A stretch of DNA of 64,000 nt from Tubulanus polymorphus. Its lineage: Eukaryota; Nemertea; Palaeonemertea; Tubulaniformes; Tubulanidae. Position 1 is the stretch's first letter, and each line of letters starts with the position of its first letter. The DNA lies in assembly GCF_964204645.1 (NCBI RefSeq), contig NC_134026.1, positions 8,567,450-8,631,449 of the forward strand, read 5' to 3'. Shown here piece after piece: positions 27,301 through 39,100 of this stretch. The notes below the pieces were generated by a model. The model ran no database searches and had not been told where the DNA came from. It saw nothing but the letters and a program-made list of their open reading frames with translations. A program made the position numbers and the translations under genes.

Positions 27301-29261
27301 CTTTCAGATTATCATAGAATCCGCGAAGAAGCTTTGGACCACTTTTTCTGTAAGATGATTCAATTAACTAAAACTGATATAAGGGCTTCAAATGTGAACG
27401 CCAAGGGGCGATTAGCTTTTTATTGTAAAATTGGAGTTATGGTTTATTCCACACAGCACAATCTGCGAGCTTGGGACACTTTTTCCTGATATTATTTTTA
27501 AATGGGGGGATTGGCCTTTCTCAAGTTTGCCACCGTATTCAATTGATTTGAATCCGTAAAACCTTCTCTTCCGCTTCTGGAGGAAACAGAAAAGAAAACA
27601 TTCTAGAATAAAGTTACATTGGTGATGATTAGGAATCTAAAATTCGGTACCGCTCTCATTTAAAGGCGTATGTTACTTTCATCCATTGCCAACTACTGCC
27701 TGTTATGAGATAGCATTAGGAAGAATGATCGTGACGGCAAACTAACATGTTGATTTTTTACCTGGCAGAAACCCTGGATACTTCGAAGAGGGATGGATTG
27801 AAGGGATTGCATGCGGACACTTTCACATACTTCACTTAAATGTCATCGTATCAATATCTAAGCAATAAACACGGTCTGAATTTGCTAATTGGGTCACCGC
27901 CTGGTTTAAAAGCGGTGATCCGCGCTGAACTGGAACTGGAACTGACCAAAATAAGCAGCTGTCCATACGAAATTGAAACATATCTTTACATAAAAATGGT
28001 CCGTTCATATGCCAGTTTTAAGAATGGACAAATTTTGTTCCTTCTATCGTAAAGTGGAAATATAACTGGAGGGATCATAGTAAATGTGTGGTGTCCATAT
28101 AAAAGGACCATGCTTGGCATAAAGATAGCTATCACTCTGCAGCCTTTAACCACCTGAGGCATTCACCGTTGTATTTGGAAGTCTGGACGTGGACCATTCG
28201 TTGGACAAAGTCTCGGATACATGTACGCATTGTTCCCACAGAACAGGGAAATTGGGAAAAACTTGGAAATATTGAAATGATAATTCCCGGTTTGGAAATA
28301 TTTGGGAATTTCAAAACATTTTCCTAAAATCAGGGAAATATTCGGGAAATTCATTAATGTGTCACGTATTGCATTTGCCGAGGGCAACTTTCTTCAGCTA
28401 TTTCCTTTGAAAATCACCTTTATCAACCAGTCACCAGTAAAATGTTGACTGTAGCATGATGGTTTCTGTTCATTGCCATTTGGCAAAATAGAAAAATCAC
28501 CCATGAAATATTTGGGAAAAACCTGGGAATTTTCAATTCATGTAACTGTGGGAACCATGTGTTCAGTAGACTGCCTATAATCGAAGCGCCAGGCCAGGAC
28601 AGGCAAAATGTTAACGGCATTGACAAATACCTGTTTTTCACATTGACTTAAAGAAATTATTTCGTTACTCTAACGGTTTGAACGGATTACCGAATAGACC
28701 GTTACAGCCATTACAAGGGTAAAGTCTACTGTACCGGTACTTATGAAAAAAAACTCAAAGGAATGGTGATAGCGTCTGAAAGGGGTGGGTCCAGGCTGCA
28801 GACTGATGCCTACATAAGAATGCAGTACAACCACAGCTATAAAGTAATCTAAATCTGTTATTTACAAACCTTTCGCAACTTAGTTATCAGCTTGGTAATA
28901 ACTGCGATGAGACAAGTAGTACTATATAGGTTAACTGTTTTATTTGTCGCACAAGCTTTCGCTACTAATGTATAGTAGCTTCATCACTCATTCACCTGAT
29001 GAAGCTTCTTCAGATTAGTAGCGAAAGCTCGTGCGTCAAATAAAATAGTTAACCTATATAGTACTACTCGTCTTGTTGTATTTATTCCACTCCCGGTTAA
29101 CACAGCTCCTCTACGCATCTTGTTAATAAACGTGTTAAAGTATTGATTTTTCTCTCGTTTCAGCCCCACCCGGTTCGCCGCAGCAAGAAGACGAGCAGTT
29201 TCTTTCAAAAGTATTTCTCTGGATAGCTATACTTTTCATCGTGTGGCTGTTAATCGCGTGA
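21339..29261 (+). CDS. RNF185: RING-type E3 ubiquitin ligase, RNF185/RNF5 family
   Basis: Exons are 21339-21538, 23198-23329, 23420-23474, 24588-24705 and 29164-29261, all with GT-AG introns and consistent phase, giving 200 residues; human RNF185 is about this length. After a Ser/Gly-rich N-terminus of about 40 residues lies a complete C3HC4 RING: C47, C50, C62, H64, C67, C70, C84, C87 ([34 protein letters not shown]). The C-terminus has a Gly/Phe-rich hydrophobic stretch (about 135-160) and a final transmembrane helix (about 184-200, [15 protein letters not shown]). In this family both anchor the ligase in the ER or mitochondrial outer membrane, where it ubiquitinates misfolded membrane proteins for ER-associated degradation. 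The start is the first ATG in frame. RNF5 and RNF185 are vertebrate paralogues, so an invertebrate gene may be co-orthologous to both. The last intron (4.5 kb) contains inverted-repeat elements. An AATAAA lies near 29438. Confidence 0.95.
21605..21718. mobile_element. Hairpin MITE-like element in RNF185 intron 1
   Basis: GGGTCCAGTTTCACAAGAAGG at the left pairs with CCTTTTTGTGAAGCTGGGCCC at the right. The inner arms are CTTAAATCGATTCAATTT and its near-complement. Confidence 0.65.
23049..23107. repeat. Short tandem duplication, period about 34 bp
   Basis: GGGTTCTATGTTAGTACGATAATG is repeated with one change, separated by GGGTTTAGC, in intron 1 of the RNF185-like gene. Confidence 0.6.
24079..24410 (-). 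mobile_element. tRNA-derived SINE in RNF185 intron 3
   Basis: On the minus strand the head reads GGGTCGTGTGGGCGAGTGG, TTAGAGCGTCTGACACCGGG, then CGTGCGGGTTTGAACTCC. This is a degenerate Ser/Leu-type tRNA shape with A- and B-box-like internal promoter sequence. The body ends with AAAGCGCTTTGAGCAGC, ATTTAGTGCTATATAAGACG and a TTATTATTAAT tail. The orientation is opposite to the host gene. Confidence 0.65.
25341..25451. mobile_element. Hairpin MITE, GGACCCAGTTCCACAG family
   Basis: The left end GGACCCAGTTCCACAGTTGT and right end ACTGTGGAACTCGACCC are inverted. The inner arms are built from GAGTTAGAGTTAACTC and its complement around a central TTAGTTCATTTTC. Other copies lie at 32011-32121 and 61763-61872. 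Confidence 0.8.
26462..26592. mobile_element. Hairpin element, AAGCTTTCNCTACTAATG family, copy 1
   Basis: A near-perfect stem: ACGAGCTTTCACTACTGATG (26498 on) pairs with CATTAGTAGTGAAAGCTCGT (to 26561). Outer arms ATAGTACTTTGTAGG and CCTGCAAAGTCCTAT extend the fold. It lies within the last intron of the RNF185-like gene. Confidence 0.7.
28910..29073. mobile_element. Hairpin element, AAGCTTTCNCTACTAATG family, copy 2
   Basis: The left arm AGACAAGTAGTACTATATAGG..AAGCTTTCGCTACTAATG pairs with CAGATTAGTAGCGAAAGCTC..CCTATATAGTACTACTCGTCT. It is the same family as 26462-26592 and ends about 90 bases before the last RNF185 exon. Confidence 0.75.
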
Positions 29262-31370
29262 TGAGACGCCTTCGAAATCATAATAGTAGTTATCGGAAAC
29301 GTAGAATTAGTGACACGAAACGGAACAGAAGTCGTCTTCGAAATATGCAATAGTGGTGAATGTTGATCTTCTGAACCTAAGCGTGCGGGAATGATGAATT
29401 TTATATCAACACAAAATGAACGTACGCAGTCAACCCCCAATAAACTGCCAACTCCGCCTAACGCCACAGACTTATTCCGAGAATGCGACGTCCGTATTTT
29501 GTCGCGGGAACTCCTGACATACCGCCAAAAGCAAAGGGTTGACTGTGCATTCAAAAAACATTATAGGTGTTCACTTTTCACCTTGTTATCTGCTAACTTC
29601 ACTGAAAAAACAAATGAATCTGACAAATAATATCGGCCTTATTGAATATGTCAGAAGCGTGCAGTGGTAGCTACAGTAAACTTCACCTTACTCGGTAGCG
29701 TTGGGACTGAATTAATTTTCTTAACTTTTTTCGAGGTCTTGCACTCGACATCGTGGTCTGTTTGTCGCCAGTGCTGGAGGCTAGCCATACATAATGACGA
29801 TAGATGACCAGAGGACTTAGTTCGAGGGTCTATGACATCAATCTCTTATGTTTGTCAAACAGGGGCAAGATGGTCAAAAAATGTTTAGATTTAACTAGGG
29901 CAACTGTCCTCTGTATGGCGTAGTTGCGTCAGAAAAATAACATGGCTGCAAGACCTTTAGTGTATCTGAAAATTGACAGTGTTTCCAAAAATGTGTAAGT
30001 AGGATTCACTGATTTAGCAGTATTCCCTGTTGAACGAGTAAGGGCGATACTACTGTGTACATAGATTAACATATACGACCTCACGATACGGATTGTATGA
30101 TATTGATTGATTAATTAATTTATTACGAAATGATATTTTATTTTGTACATAAAAAACGAAATATAGATGTTTATTGATTGTTGTTTATCACATGTTAAAA
30201 CGATTAACGTCTAATTTTGGGTTATTGAAATGTTCGGTTTGTTTTGCTGGCATATAGAGTGCAGTTGCGCTGCGTGTTGCAGATGGGTTATTGGTATCTG
30301 AACTGGTTAACCCTATCGCCCGATATAGCATGAAAAATAAGGCCCAACTGGTGTTGGTATAACTACATGTCACGAACTATACTATTCGAAACTTATATTA
30401 TACTATACTAAACTGTTGTTGAATCCTACCCGGTAGTTGCTCGTTGAATTCGTAATTATCAGGGTTATCTATTGTTTTCACCGATGAGCTGATTTACCTC
30501 TGGTCGTTGGGAGCAAAGTACTCCAGAAATAGACCAGACACGTTTGTTTTAATGGGTTTTCCTCTTGCAGAATGTTGCTAATGAGAATATGATCTGTTGG
30601 ACAGTCATACTACTCGGAGCGGTTAGAATTCTGCATTTCCCTGAGCCAAGTTTATGGGTCCTGGTATTTGGCAGAGATTTTGGGGACCAACCATTTCGGG
30701 GCCCGTAACGGATTAAAGTAGTATCAGTGGAACCTCGTTACAACAAACTCGGATACAACAATTCATCGGATATCACAAATATAGAATTAAGGAAGAAAAT
30801 TTCATACTGGATGTAACGAACTATCGGTTATAACGAACATATTTTTTGGTCCCATGAAGTTCGCTGTAACGAGGTTCCACTGTAATATTATAATGTGTGT
30901 AATAGATTGAGTGGCAAAATTGTAGATTGCATTACTCATTTCTTTAGGTGTCACTAAATAGGGTTAAAGACAGGTGAAGCATAGCACTCGCAGCAAGACG
31001 TACACGAAATAGAAATGCTTTTCCGACTTAGTTTTGTGAGTCGGGGTTGCTTTAAAATACGAAAAATTGAAAACCTTCTCGGCGAAACCAACGTACTAAT
31101 GCAAAACGCTTGTATGGATTGCTGTGCATGACAGTCTGAGTAGCTAATCAAGACACACCTACGCAATAACCAATCAGTGTCGATGAGCAAGTCACATGGC
31201 TTATCAAAATCACTGCAATTTTGATATGTGATACAATTACTACTCTTTATCATTCTTGTGGTTCTGAAGGTTTGTTTAAGCCAATTCAGTGCTGACTGAT
31301 TGATATCCGAAAGAGCTAGAGATAATTTGAAAATGTTTAGAAATTCCAACTCAATGCGTTGCATTGCGGA
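29262..31370. other. 3' UTR and spacer after RNF185
   Basis: The first few hundred bases are presumably 3' UTR (AATAAA near 29438). After that no gene is supported. 30728-30883 contains AACCTCGTTACAACAAACTC and GTTCGCTGTAACGAGGTTCC, an inverted pair that suggests another small hairpin element. Confidence 0.4.
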
Positions 31371-31382
31371 AATGCGGCTTTA

Positions 31383-31542
31383 GTGCATCTACACCACATC
31401 ACGGTTTGTGACATTTCGCTGTTTGACACTCAGCCATTTTTTAATACAGATGACTATTAATAACATCAATACACCGCGATGCGGTGTGCCAGCAAAATTA
31501 CTGATATATACACCCCACTGTGGTGTAGATGCACTGAAAGGG
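31383..31542 (-). mobile_element. Truncated copy of the TTAA-flanked MITE family
   Basis: Shares ATCAATACACCGCGATGCGG, a variant of TACACC..GGTGTAGATGCACTGAAAGGG, and the CAGCCATTTTT region with the full copies at 38880, 49894 and 57673, but is only about 160 bp long. The right terminus CACTGAAAGGG is intact; the left half is lost. Confidence 0.6.
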
Positions 31543-32010
31543 CTTATATTTCTTGTTTCCCCGTGTTCAATAATAGCACTTGAACCAAATCAAACACATT
31601 CATATTAATCTGCTTACTTTATGCTGTGTGCACTAGGGGTTATATTTTGAGATTAAGTCAGCTCCCGATGATCTACCAGTGTTAGAACCAATTGGGTTGT
31701 TGGCAGATACCACAATCAAGGGTGGTGAATACCGATCACTGGTCTGGACATCATTTTGATTGTAGATGAAATAAAATGTAATTTTGGCAGGAAAATTGAA
31801 GGTAGGGGATAATCAAGCGGGTTGGTTGACTTAACAGCAATTGCATATTTAATGAGAGACATATAATGATAGAATGATGCAGAAAGCATCTCGGATTTAC
31901 AAAGGGGTCTGCCAGCCCAACTGGTATACAGTATTATACTGAGGTCATATTGTAATGCTATCATGTAATTTCTAGTCCATGAAATACTAGTGTACATACA
32001 GTAGACTTCA

Positions 32011-32121
32011 GGATCCAGTTCCACAGTCATGGGTTAGAGTTAACTCTTGAGTTGAAATTAGTTCATTTCCGATGAGTTAACCTTGAGTCAAATCTTAACT
32101 CACAACTGTGGAACTGGATCC
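32011..32121. mobile_element. Hairpin MITE, GGACCCAGTTCCACAG family
   Basis: The left end GGATCCAGTTCCACAGTCAT and right end CAACTGTGGAACTGGATCC are nearly perfect inverted repeats around a GAGTTAACTC-based core. Confidence 0.8.
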
Positions 32122-32880
32122 AGATATCACTCGTGTCAGATACATTTCATAGTCCAACTTGAGCGCAGTCCACCTATGATATTTTGCCAGTAAAACTTCA
32201 TACAATGTGTATTGGTTTTTAATTGCAATATAAAATTTGAAATCTTAAGGGACAATCTTCTGTATGCATCATTCACATGCCTCAAAATCAATATTCTCAT
32301 TTAGACTTGAGGCCATTTTGCAGTTGATTATTGTATTCATGGATACAGTACACAGGGTCATAATTGTAAAAGACTAGGATAAAGGATAACGCATGTTGGT
32401 GATCCATTTCCATCAGTGTAGGCTCAAACATTATCTTTAAATTTTAATTTGTGAACTGAACATATTATAGGCATTTAAATAATAAAATGATTTTTCATAA
32501 AAGAAACTGTCTACTCGTGTATGGATTGGTTGTCTGTATCATCCCACGCTCTTATAGTTCGTTTCTTGGTGTATCTTTAAAAGTGATAACACAAATTGTA
32601 ATATCGGAACATTTCTTAGATCTTGCAATTGTATGCAACAGTCAACTCTTGGTTATCTGCCACTATTGGGAACACCGTGATTTTTTGGCAGATACGGCAA
32701 TCAAGGGAAATTTCTATTTTGCCCCCAAAATTAACTCGAAACGTATATATGTAATATGTAACTGTTTTCTATAAACACATGAATTGTCTTATTGAAGTAG
32801 TGAGAAGTTTGTTTTATCATTTGAAATATTCATCAATTATGCTGTGACAAAGAGTTTAAAAATAGTAGTCTCTGTAAGTC

Positions 32881-33063
32881 TGACATAGATATTCACATAT
32901 GGACAACATCTAGAGGTGATGGACATCGGTTATTTGTATGGTATGTACCTGAGAGGGTCAGAAAATCCTGTAATCTGACATAGATATTCACATGAGGACA
33001 GAATCTAGAGGTGATGGACATCGGTTATTTGCATGGTATGTACCTGAGAGGGTCAGAAAATCG
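32881..33063. repeat. Tandem duplication, period 95 bp
   Basis: TGACATAGATATTCACAT, then TCTAGAGGTGATGGACATCG and GTATGTACCTGAGAGGGTC, appear at 32881 and again at 32976 with few differences. Confidence 0.8.
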
Positions 33064-33201
33064 GCAGATTTCAAGGTAGATACAAACGCTCCCATGGGGC
33101 GATGGATTCTAGGCTTTAGATTGGCACTATCCTGCATTCATGAGTTGAGCATGAAGTACATGTCGCTGATCACAAGTACAGTAACATCCAAACATCCAAT
33201 A

Positions 33202-33456
33202 AGGGGCTGTCCATAAAAGATGCCCGAGGTTTTGAACTTTGGACTTTTGTGGACAAAGGGAGGGAGGTTGTTTGGATGTGGACGTCCATCTCCTTCCTGC
33301 TTATTCACCGATTCCTGTGAGCCAGAACATACCATTTGGTGCATTACATGGATGATTACTTCTTTGGGGAGGGGTTCAGTGCAGTGTGGACATTCTGTAG
33401 ACGTGGGGGGTCAAAATTTTGCAATTGTATGTGGACATCTTTTATGGACAGCCCCT
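33202..33456. mobile_element. Inverted-repeat MITE, AGGGGCTGTCCATAAAAGATG ends
   Basis: AGGGGCTGTCCATAAAAGATG at the left is matched exactly in reverse complement by CATCTTTTATGGACAGCCCCT at the right. The element is about 255 bp with no transposase. The terminus style recalls hAT-type MITEs, but no clear 8-bp target duplication is visible, so the superfamily is uncertain. Confidence 0.75.
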
Positions 33457-33511
33457 AACTGCATCAGACTCGATATCAAGCGGTCCCATGGTTTTACTTC
33501 TAATTCCACTA

Positions 33512-33613
33512 AAGCTAGGGGCACAAGCATATTTTTCCGGCCGATCACAGCAAATTAATAAATTGCTTGAAAATTGGCTGTTCGCTGAAAATACGCCTGT
33601 GTGCCCCTAGCTT
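33512..33613. mobile_element. Inverted-repeat MITE, AAGCTAGGGGCACA ends
   Basis: AAAGCTAGGGGCACAAGCAT at the left pairs with GTGTGCCCCTAGCTT at the right; about 102 bp in all. It lies only about 55 bp from the preceding element. Confidence 0.7.
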
Positions 33614-35283
33614 AATGTCACCATATGTGTTATGAAAGGGAGGCAAGCATTAGTTCTGATTGGGATTCCTCTCACTTCACAAGAACTTACTGAATAATTC
33701 ATAAATTATTCATGACATACTTTTATTTTATGAAAAAAAAATTTAACAAAACTTCACATTGCACGATATGCAATTAATAGTAGCTAAAACGTACAATTCT
33801 CACTTGCACAACAAAACTAGAAGAGTCAACAATTAATTATTAAATCATTTTCATTTAACCGATGAGACAAAAAATATGATCTTGACGAACTGTCCAAGTT
33901 TGGAAAGATACTGGATACCAGAAAAATTATGTATTGAATGCAGTGGTGATAAAGCTACGTATGCTTACATGAGTTTTAATATAGACTTTAGCCTTCAACT
34001 TGAAGGTTGTAGCTTAACGCATTATTTTAATTTAACGATAAATTAATGCTTCCAAGCAGCTTTGACCTTGGATACCTAACCTGGTATACTTCGGATACAC
34101 CAAATTATACTGAAGTTAGTCATTTTTGAGTTCATGGTCTTTTCATATAGAAAAGTCATAGGAGGCTTTAGAATTAATTGTACATCAGTAAATCATTTAA
34201 AATTTCGGGGCAGAATGATGCCTATTAGCGTTACCAATACTAGCTAAAAGCCATCAACAAGTCTTATACTCATCCCGGGAAATAACCAGGCGATCTTTGA
34301 TTTGATTCATCACATGTGACCACAAAAAATTTCCATTCTACCGGTTGCTTGCCAGTGGGGCGATAAAAACTGCCAGTTTTGGGGACTAGTCCCAAGTTAA
34401 ATTGTGATTGAATAACTATTTTGACATGAGAACGTAGTTAGTAGTCCCACAAGTATGTGAAACTTGGCCATGATTGCCATTTCGCTGAACATAATTATGA
34501 CTAGTGGCTAATGACGGACGAGTACATAGCTGAAGTTATTAGACATGTGCGCAGCCAGTATCACTCTGTAAGCAGCCCCTTCACCATTGTAAAAATTTTG
34601 GACAATCATCATTTTCAACGTCTCGGGTCAGTTACATTTAAAACCATCTCAGCTCCATAGCCAATGTAACAAGTTAAGACTAGTCTTAAAATATAAGACC
34701 ACTTGATCTTGTCACGACCGTGCAACTGGGCCGTGGTGTTTTAGATCACTTTCTAGTCCAACTGAAAATGTCTCTCAAGTGAAGTGCTGAACGCGATTGG
34801 ATGAATGATGATAAAGCGCTGTATGTTGGCAGGTCGAGGCTACCCGATCGCTGCTTAAGCTCTAACCTGTACGTACGCGGCTACGGTATACTATCTCAAA
34901 AATACGGTCAACAAAACGCTACAACAACACTGAATCCTGTACATGCATTTCACTTATTCTATATACAAAATTTACAACATCACAAATCTTAATGGTAATA
35001 AATAATTTATACACATATGTATAGTTCACACGTTCGAGTTCATTTAGTTTTTAGCGTTCCACTTTGTTTCAGAAGTTTTTTTTCGCAATCGATGATTACT
35101 ATATCGCAATTATTGATCTTCAATGTTCCATTCATACGGCATTTGAAAAGTTCAATACAACAAACCTTAGTTAACTCAAAGCTCAGTAGTGCACTTCATT
35201 TTGCATATTTTTCTTACTTTCCATAAACCTTCAGTTGCTAAAAGCAATCTGCAAGTTCAAGAAACCCTTTTCATGTATTCCTA
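33614..35283. other. Spacer with a hairpin-derived fragment near 34610-34735
   Basis: No gene is supported. 34670-34733 contains AAGTTAAGACTAGTCTTAAA and ends GTGCAACTGGGCC, resembling the core and right end of the GGNCCAGTT hairpin group (compare 14243-14391). Confidence 0.4.
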
Positions 35284-35601
35284 CATCCTCTCCCTGCCAG
35301 GAATTCGAACCTGATGGCATCGAAACTTGCCACGGTATGAAACCCTGCCACCCTAGACCGAGAGTGCGCAGCTTAGAAGACATCATTATCAGCCAATTGG
35401 AAATCCCATTTTATTCAGGCCTGGGTTTCTTCCAGTAAAAGTTTATCTGTGAAATATGCCTCAACAATTATACAACGGGCAATGTGATTGGTGTTGCAAG
35501 TTTTCTTGTGGCAAGCCTACGCACCCGGCCTAGTGTGGCAGGGTTTCAGCCGTGGCCGAGTCTAGCTATGCCATCAGGTTTGTATCCCTGCCCTGAGGAT
35601 G
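35284..35601. mobile_element. Long-TIR MITE, copy 1
   Basis: The left arm CATCCTCTCCCTGCCAGG..GATGGCATCG..CCACGGTATGAAACCCTGCC is the inverted complement of the right arm GGCAGGGTTTCAGCCGTGGC..TATGCCATCAGG..CCCTGCCCTGAGGATG, so the inverted repeats are about 75 bp each. A second copy is at 40633-40935. Confidence 0.75.
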
Positions 35602-36123
35602 GTATTCCTTGGGTAAGAATTGGTGTGCTTTTTTTAACCATTTTTGTAGTGGTACAAAGTATGTTATCTGCTACCAACTATATTTAACTTAGTCAGAAAT
35701 GGAGAAACAGTCAATATCGATGTCCCATTTCATAAATATCACAAAAAGCTCCATTACAGAGAGTTTACTGCCATCCAGAGTCAGATGCAATTCTACTCCG
35801 TTTAATCAATTTTCCTGGATAATCTACATTGCTGTAAGTACCTACATCTTAAAATTTCACAATTATAAATTAGTAATTCTTCAAAGCTTTCGCAACTGCT
35901 CTCTACGATGCTACAAAGCTAAGCGCCATCCTTAACACACCATCCCATCTGAGTTAAACTAGGTTTACCGCATTACTTAATAAATCTTTCGCCATATCCG
36001 ACGAGTTCGCGACATAAACCGGGACTAAGAAACACACGACGAAAACGGTATATAACGAATACCAGCGACAAAACTTCTGCCGATTGCTACGATACCGTTT
36101 CAGATCTTAACGACTAACTGGCG

Positions 36124-39100
36124 TTACGACGCCGCCATCGCCTGCTCGGGGGTCAACGGCGGCGGCAGACGGTCCTCGTCCGGATTCGACAACGAGTCGA
36201 GGTCGACTTTCACTTTTCGTTGTTTGACGACGAGCGGCGTACGCGCGATCACGCTCTTGATCTCCGCTTTGAAGCTTCCCTTGAACTCTTTCATGTCCTG
36301 TTGCAGTTGCAACGCCTCGGCCATCAGTTTCTCGTGGCGTTGTTGCAATTCGGCTAGCGTGTTCAGATTCTGGTACATCAGTCGCAGTCCCTCGCACAGG
36401 TAGTTGTCGGAGTTCTGTGGCGCTGCCTCGCCTGACATGTAACGATCGAAGTCCTGTTGAGACATGCTGAGCGACTCGGCGTTTAAATTACCTATGAACG
36501 TAACGGCGCAACACTAGAAAATAAACCAACAAATCACGTATTTTAATTTTTTTCAGTAACATTTCCATTGAAATATGAAAGAAAATTTTCAAATTAATCA
36601 GTAATCAACCGTACGACCCTCAGTAACAACGAGATTCTAACAGCCAAGGATCATGTGTTGATATTGACACAATCCTAGCCATCACATTCAGTCTGCTCAA
36701 ATCCTACTGGAAAGACTACTGTCAGGTGACAACAGGCTGAGTGGCATCAATGACTATGTAGAAGACATCTCCCAAAGCAATGAATTATAATAACTCTCAG
36801 GTACATGCTCTAACCATTGATTTTGTGCATAGTTGGGGTATATGCACATGTCAGGGCATAACTTTTTACATTGGCCCCGATTATCTGTTCATATGCGGTA
36901 TGACAATCAATCGAACAGGGTGGCCACTTATCCCCCCTGATTTTTCATATACGTTAAAATTATACAAAATTCCCCAAGAAATTTCTAGGTTTAAAATGTT
37001 ACAATTCATTCATTTTTCATTGAATCGCATATTGATAAAACACGTGGTCAATAATGTTATCCGAATTGCCCAAACTTTCCAGGTTTTTGGTAAAATTAGT
37101 CTAATTCCCTGCGTTTTCCCAGATATTTTTCTAGATTTTTCCGATTCCCCGAGTTTTCCAGGTTTTCCAGGTCAGTCAGAGGCCACCATGTTCCAAAAAA
37201 GTCCCCAAAAAAGAATCGGATGGATTTCAATACTTACTAGATTCGTGAAGTAGTAGCCGGCCTCGCCGCTCATCAGCCGTTTCGGATTCGCGAATCGAGT
37301 GATATACTGAATATTAGACTGTAACAACGGAGGATTCGCCTTCAGCACGATGTAAATCAGAGCCGGTAGGAAATCGTCGGCGCTCGCCGGCTCCTCCGTC
37401 GACATACGCAGTATCTCGAATATATGCTTACTGCAGCGTACTATACACGCGAGTTTATCTTGCGGCGCTCGCTTCGAATCCATTTCGATGATATCTGAAA
37501 CGAGAATTTGCGACAACCATTCGTAAACATGTCATTATAATCGCACCATTCAGTTTCCGTTACTTTTCTCTGAACTTTGTGCTGGCAGGTTCATAGTTCC
37601 CAACAAGCAATTTCATTAAAGGGACTTTCAAGAAATATTTTGTTTCTGATTCAAAGACTTTCTCGATTTCAGGCGCAAGTTGCTCTAAAGTCAACCAGTG
37701 GATAGATGACAAAGTGACAATCAAAAGTTCATTGTTACTATGGTATTTATCCGCCAGTTATGTTAAGAGAATTTTTTAGCAACTGGCCCCAGGGTCCAGT
37801 TTCGTGAAAAAGTTAAACTCCAATTTTTTATGTAATTGCTATTGGTTACTTCATTTTTTCAATGTGTTCAACAATTCAAATCTAACTGTTTTAAGCTTAA
37901 ACTGGTTTTGTGAAACTGGGTCCTGCGCTGTTTTATAGTTCATGTAAATTTCCAATTTACATCGGGACCATCCACCAGACCAGCGTACTAGTAGACCCAA
38001 CAATACCATGATCTGATTTTTTGTACATCATAGCTGATATGTGACCAAAAGCCATTCAAGGGCTGCGACAATGATTTAAAGATTTTAGAGCATATTCTAT
38101 GATATTCAAAGACCACCATGAACCAAGCACTGGTTATTTTTTCGCATACATGAAGTAACCAATAGGGATAATAAAATCAAATCGTGATAAAATCAAATAT
38201 TTGAGGTTAACTTTTTCTGGAATTCGGGACCCGAGCCAACTACTTCAATACGTCAATACATTATTTTCATAGATTTACGTTGATAAGAGCGGCATTGTTT
38301 TATTACATTTCAGCAATTATCATTATTATCGAATTTGTGGTGTCCACGTGAGCTTTCGATATCATCGCATCGATGGATGATAAACTTTTTATAACAAAAC
38401 AATTTTACCCGGACGGAATGCAGCGCCTGCGCTACTGGTGAACCAACTCTACTCCAGTTGTACCAGTTGCAAAACAATTCCATGTAAATAATGCATCAAT
38501 CTAGTTACATACTCGAAGGAAATGTCTTATATAGACACCCATGACACTGAGGTTATCATTGTACTGAAGAGATATGACTGATACCGATAACCACAATTTA
38601 AGTATTACCGGGCATTCAAACAATACAACGCAAGCAATAAAACCTACCCAGTTTGTGGCATTTGAACTCGATAAGAAACATACTTACCGGACGAAAATAG
38701 TAAACGTAAACTTTAACCGAAGTCAAGTAGACTTTTAATCGAGAAGCTACTTAAATGCATATATAAATGCATATATAGGCCCACGCACATGCATAAGCCT
38801 TTACGTATACATTGTTATTATTGTTTTTACACTGGCTGATGGTAACCCCAGGGGTACGGCCAAACTCAAGTTGACTTAACCCTTTCAGCGCCTCTACACC
38901 GCAGTGCCATGTATACATCGGTGATGGATTTTGCTAGTACACCGCACTGCGGTGTATTGATGTAATTCATAATAAGTTATTATCTCTATCGAAAAATGGC
39001 AGCACCTGTCAAACATAGTGAAATATTAGTAACTAACGATACACTGCGCCGCGGTGTAGACGCATTATAGTGGTATTCCCGTTATTCATCATACTAGGGT

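Noticed and set aside
29135-29554. 139-codon minus-strand open frame opposite the last RNF185 exon
   Set aside because: Antisense shadow of the real exon and its 3' UTR; no independent support.
36107-36397. 96-codon minus-strand open frame rich in Arg/Glu
   Set aside because: Alternative frame within the last RABGEF1 exon.
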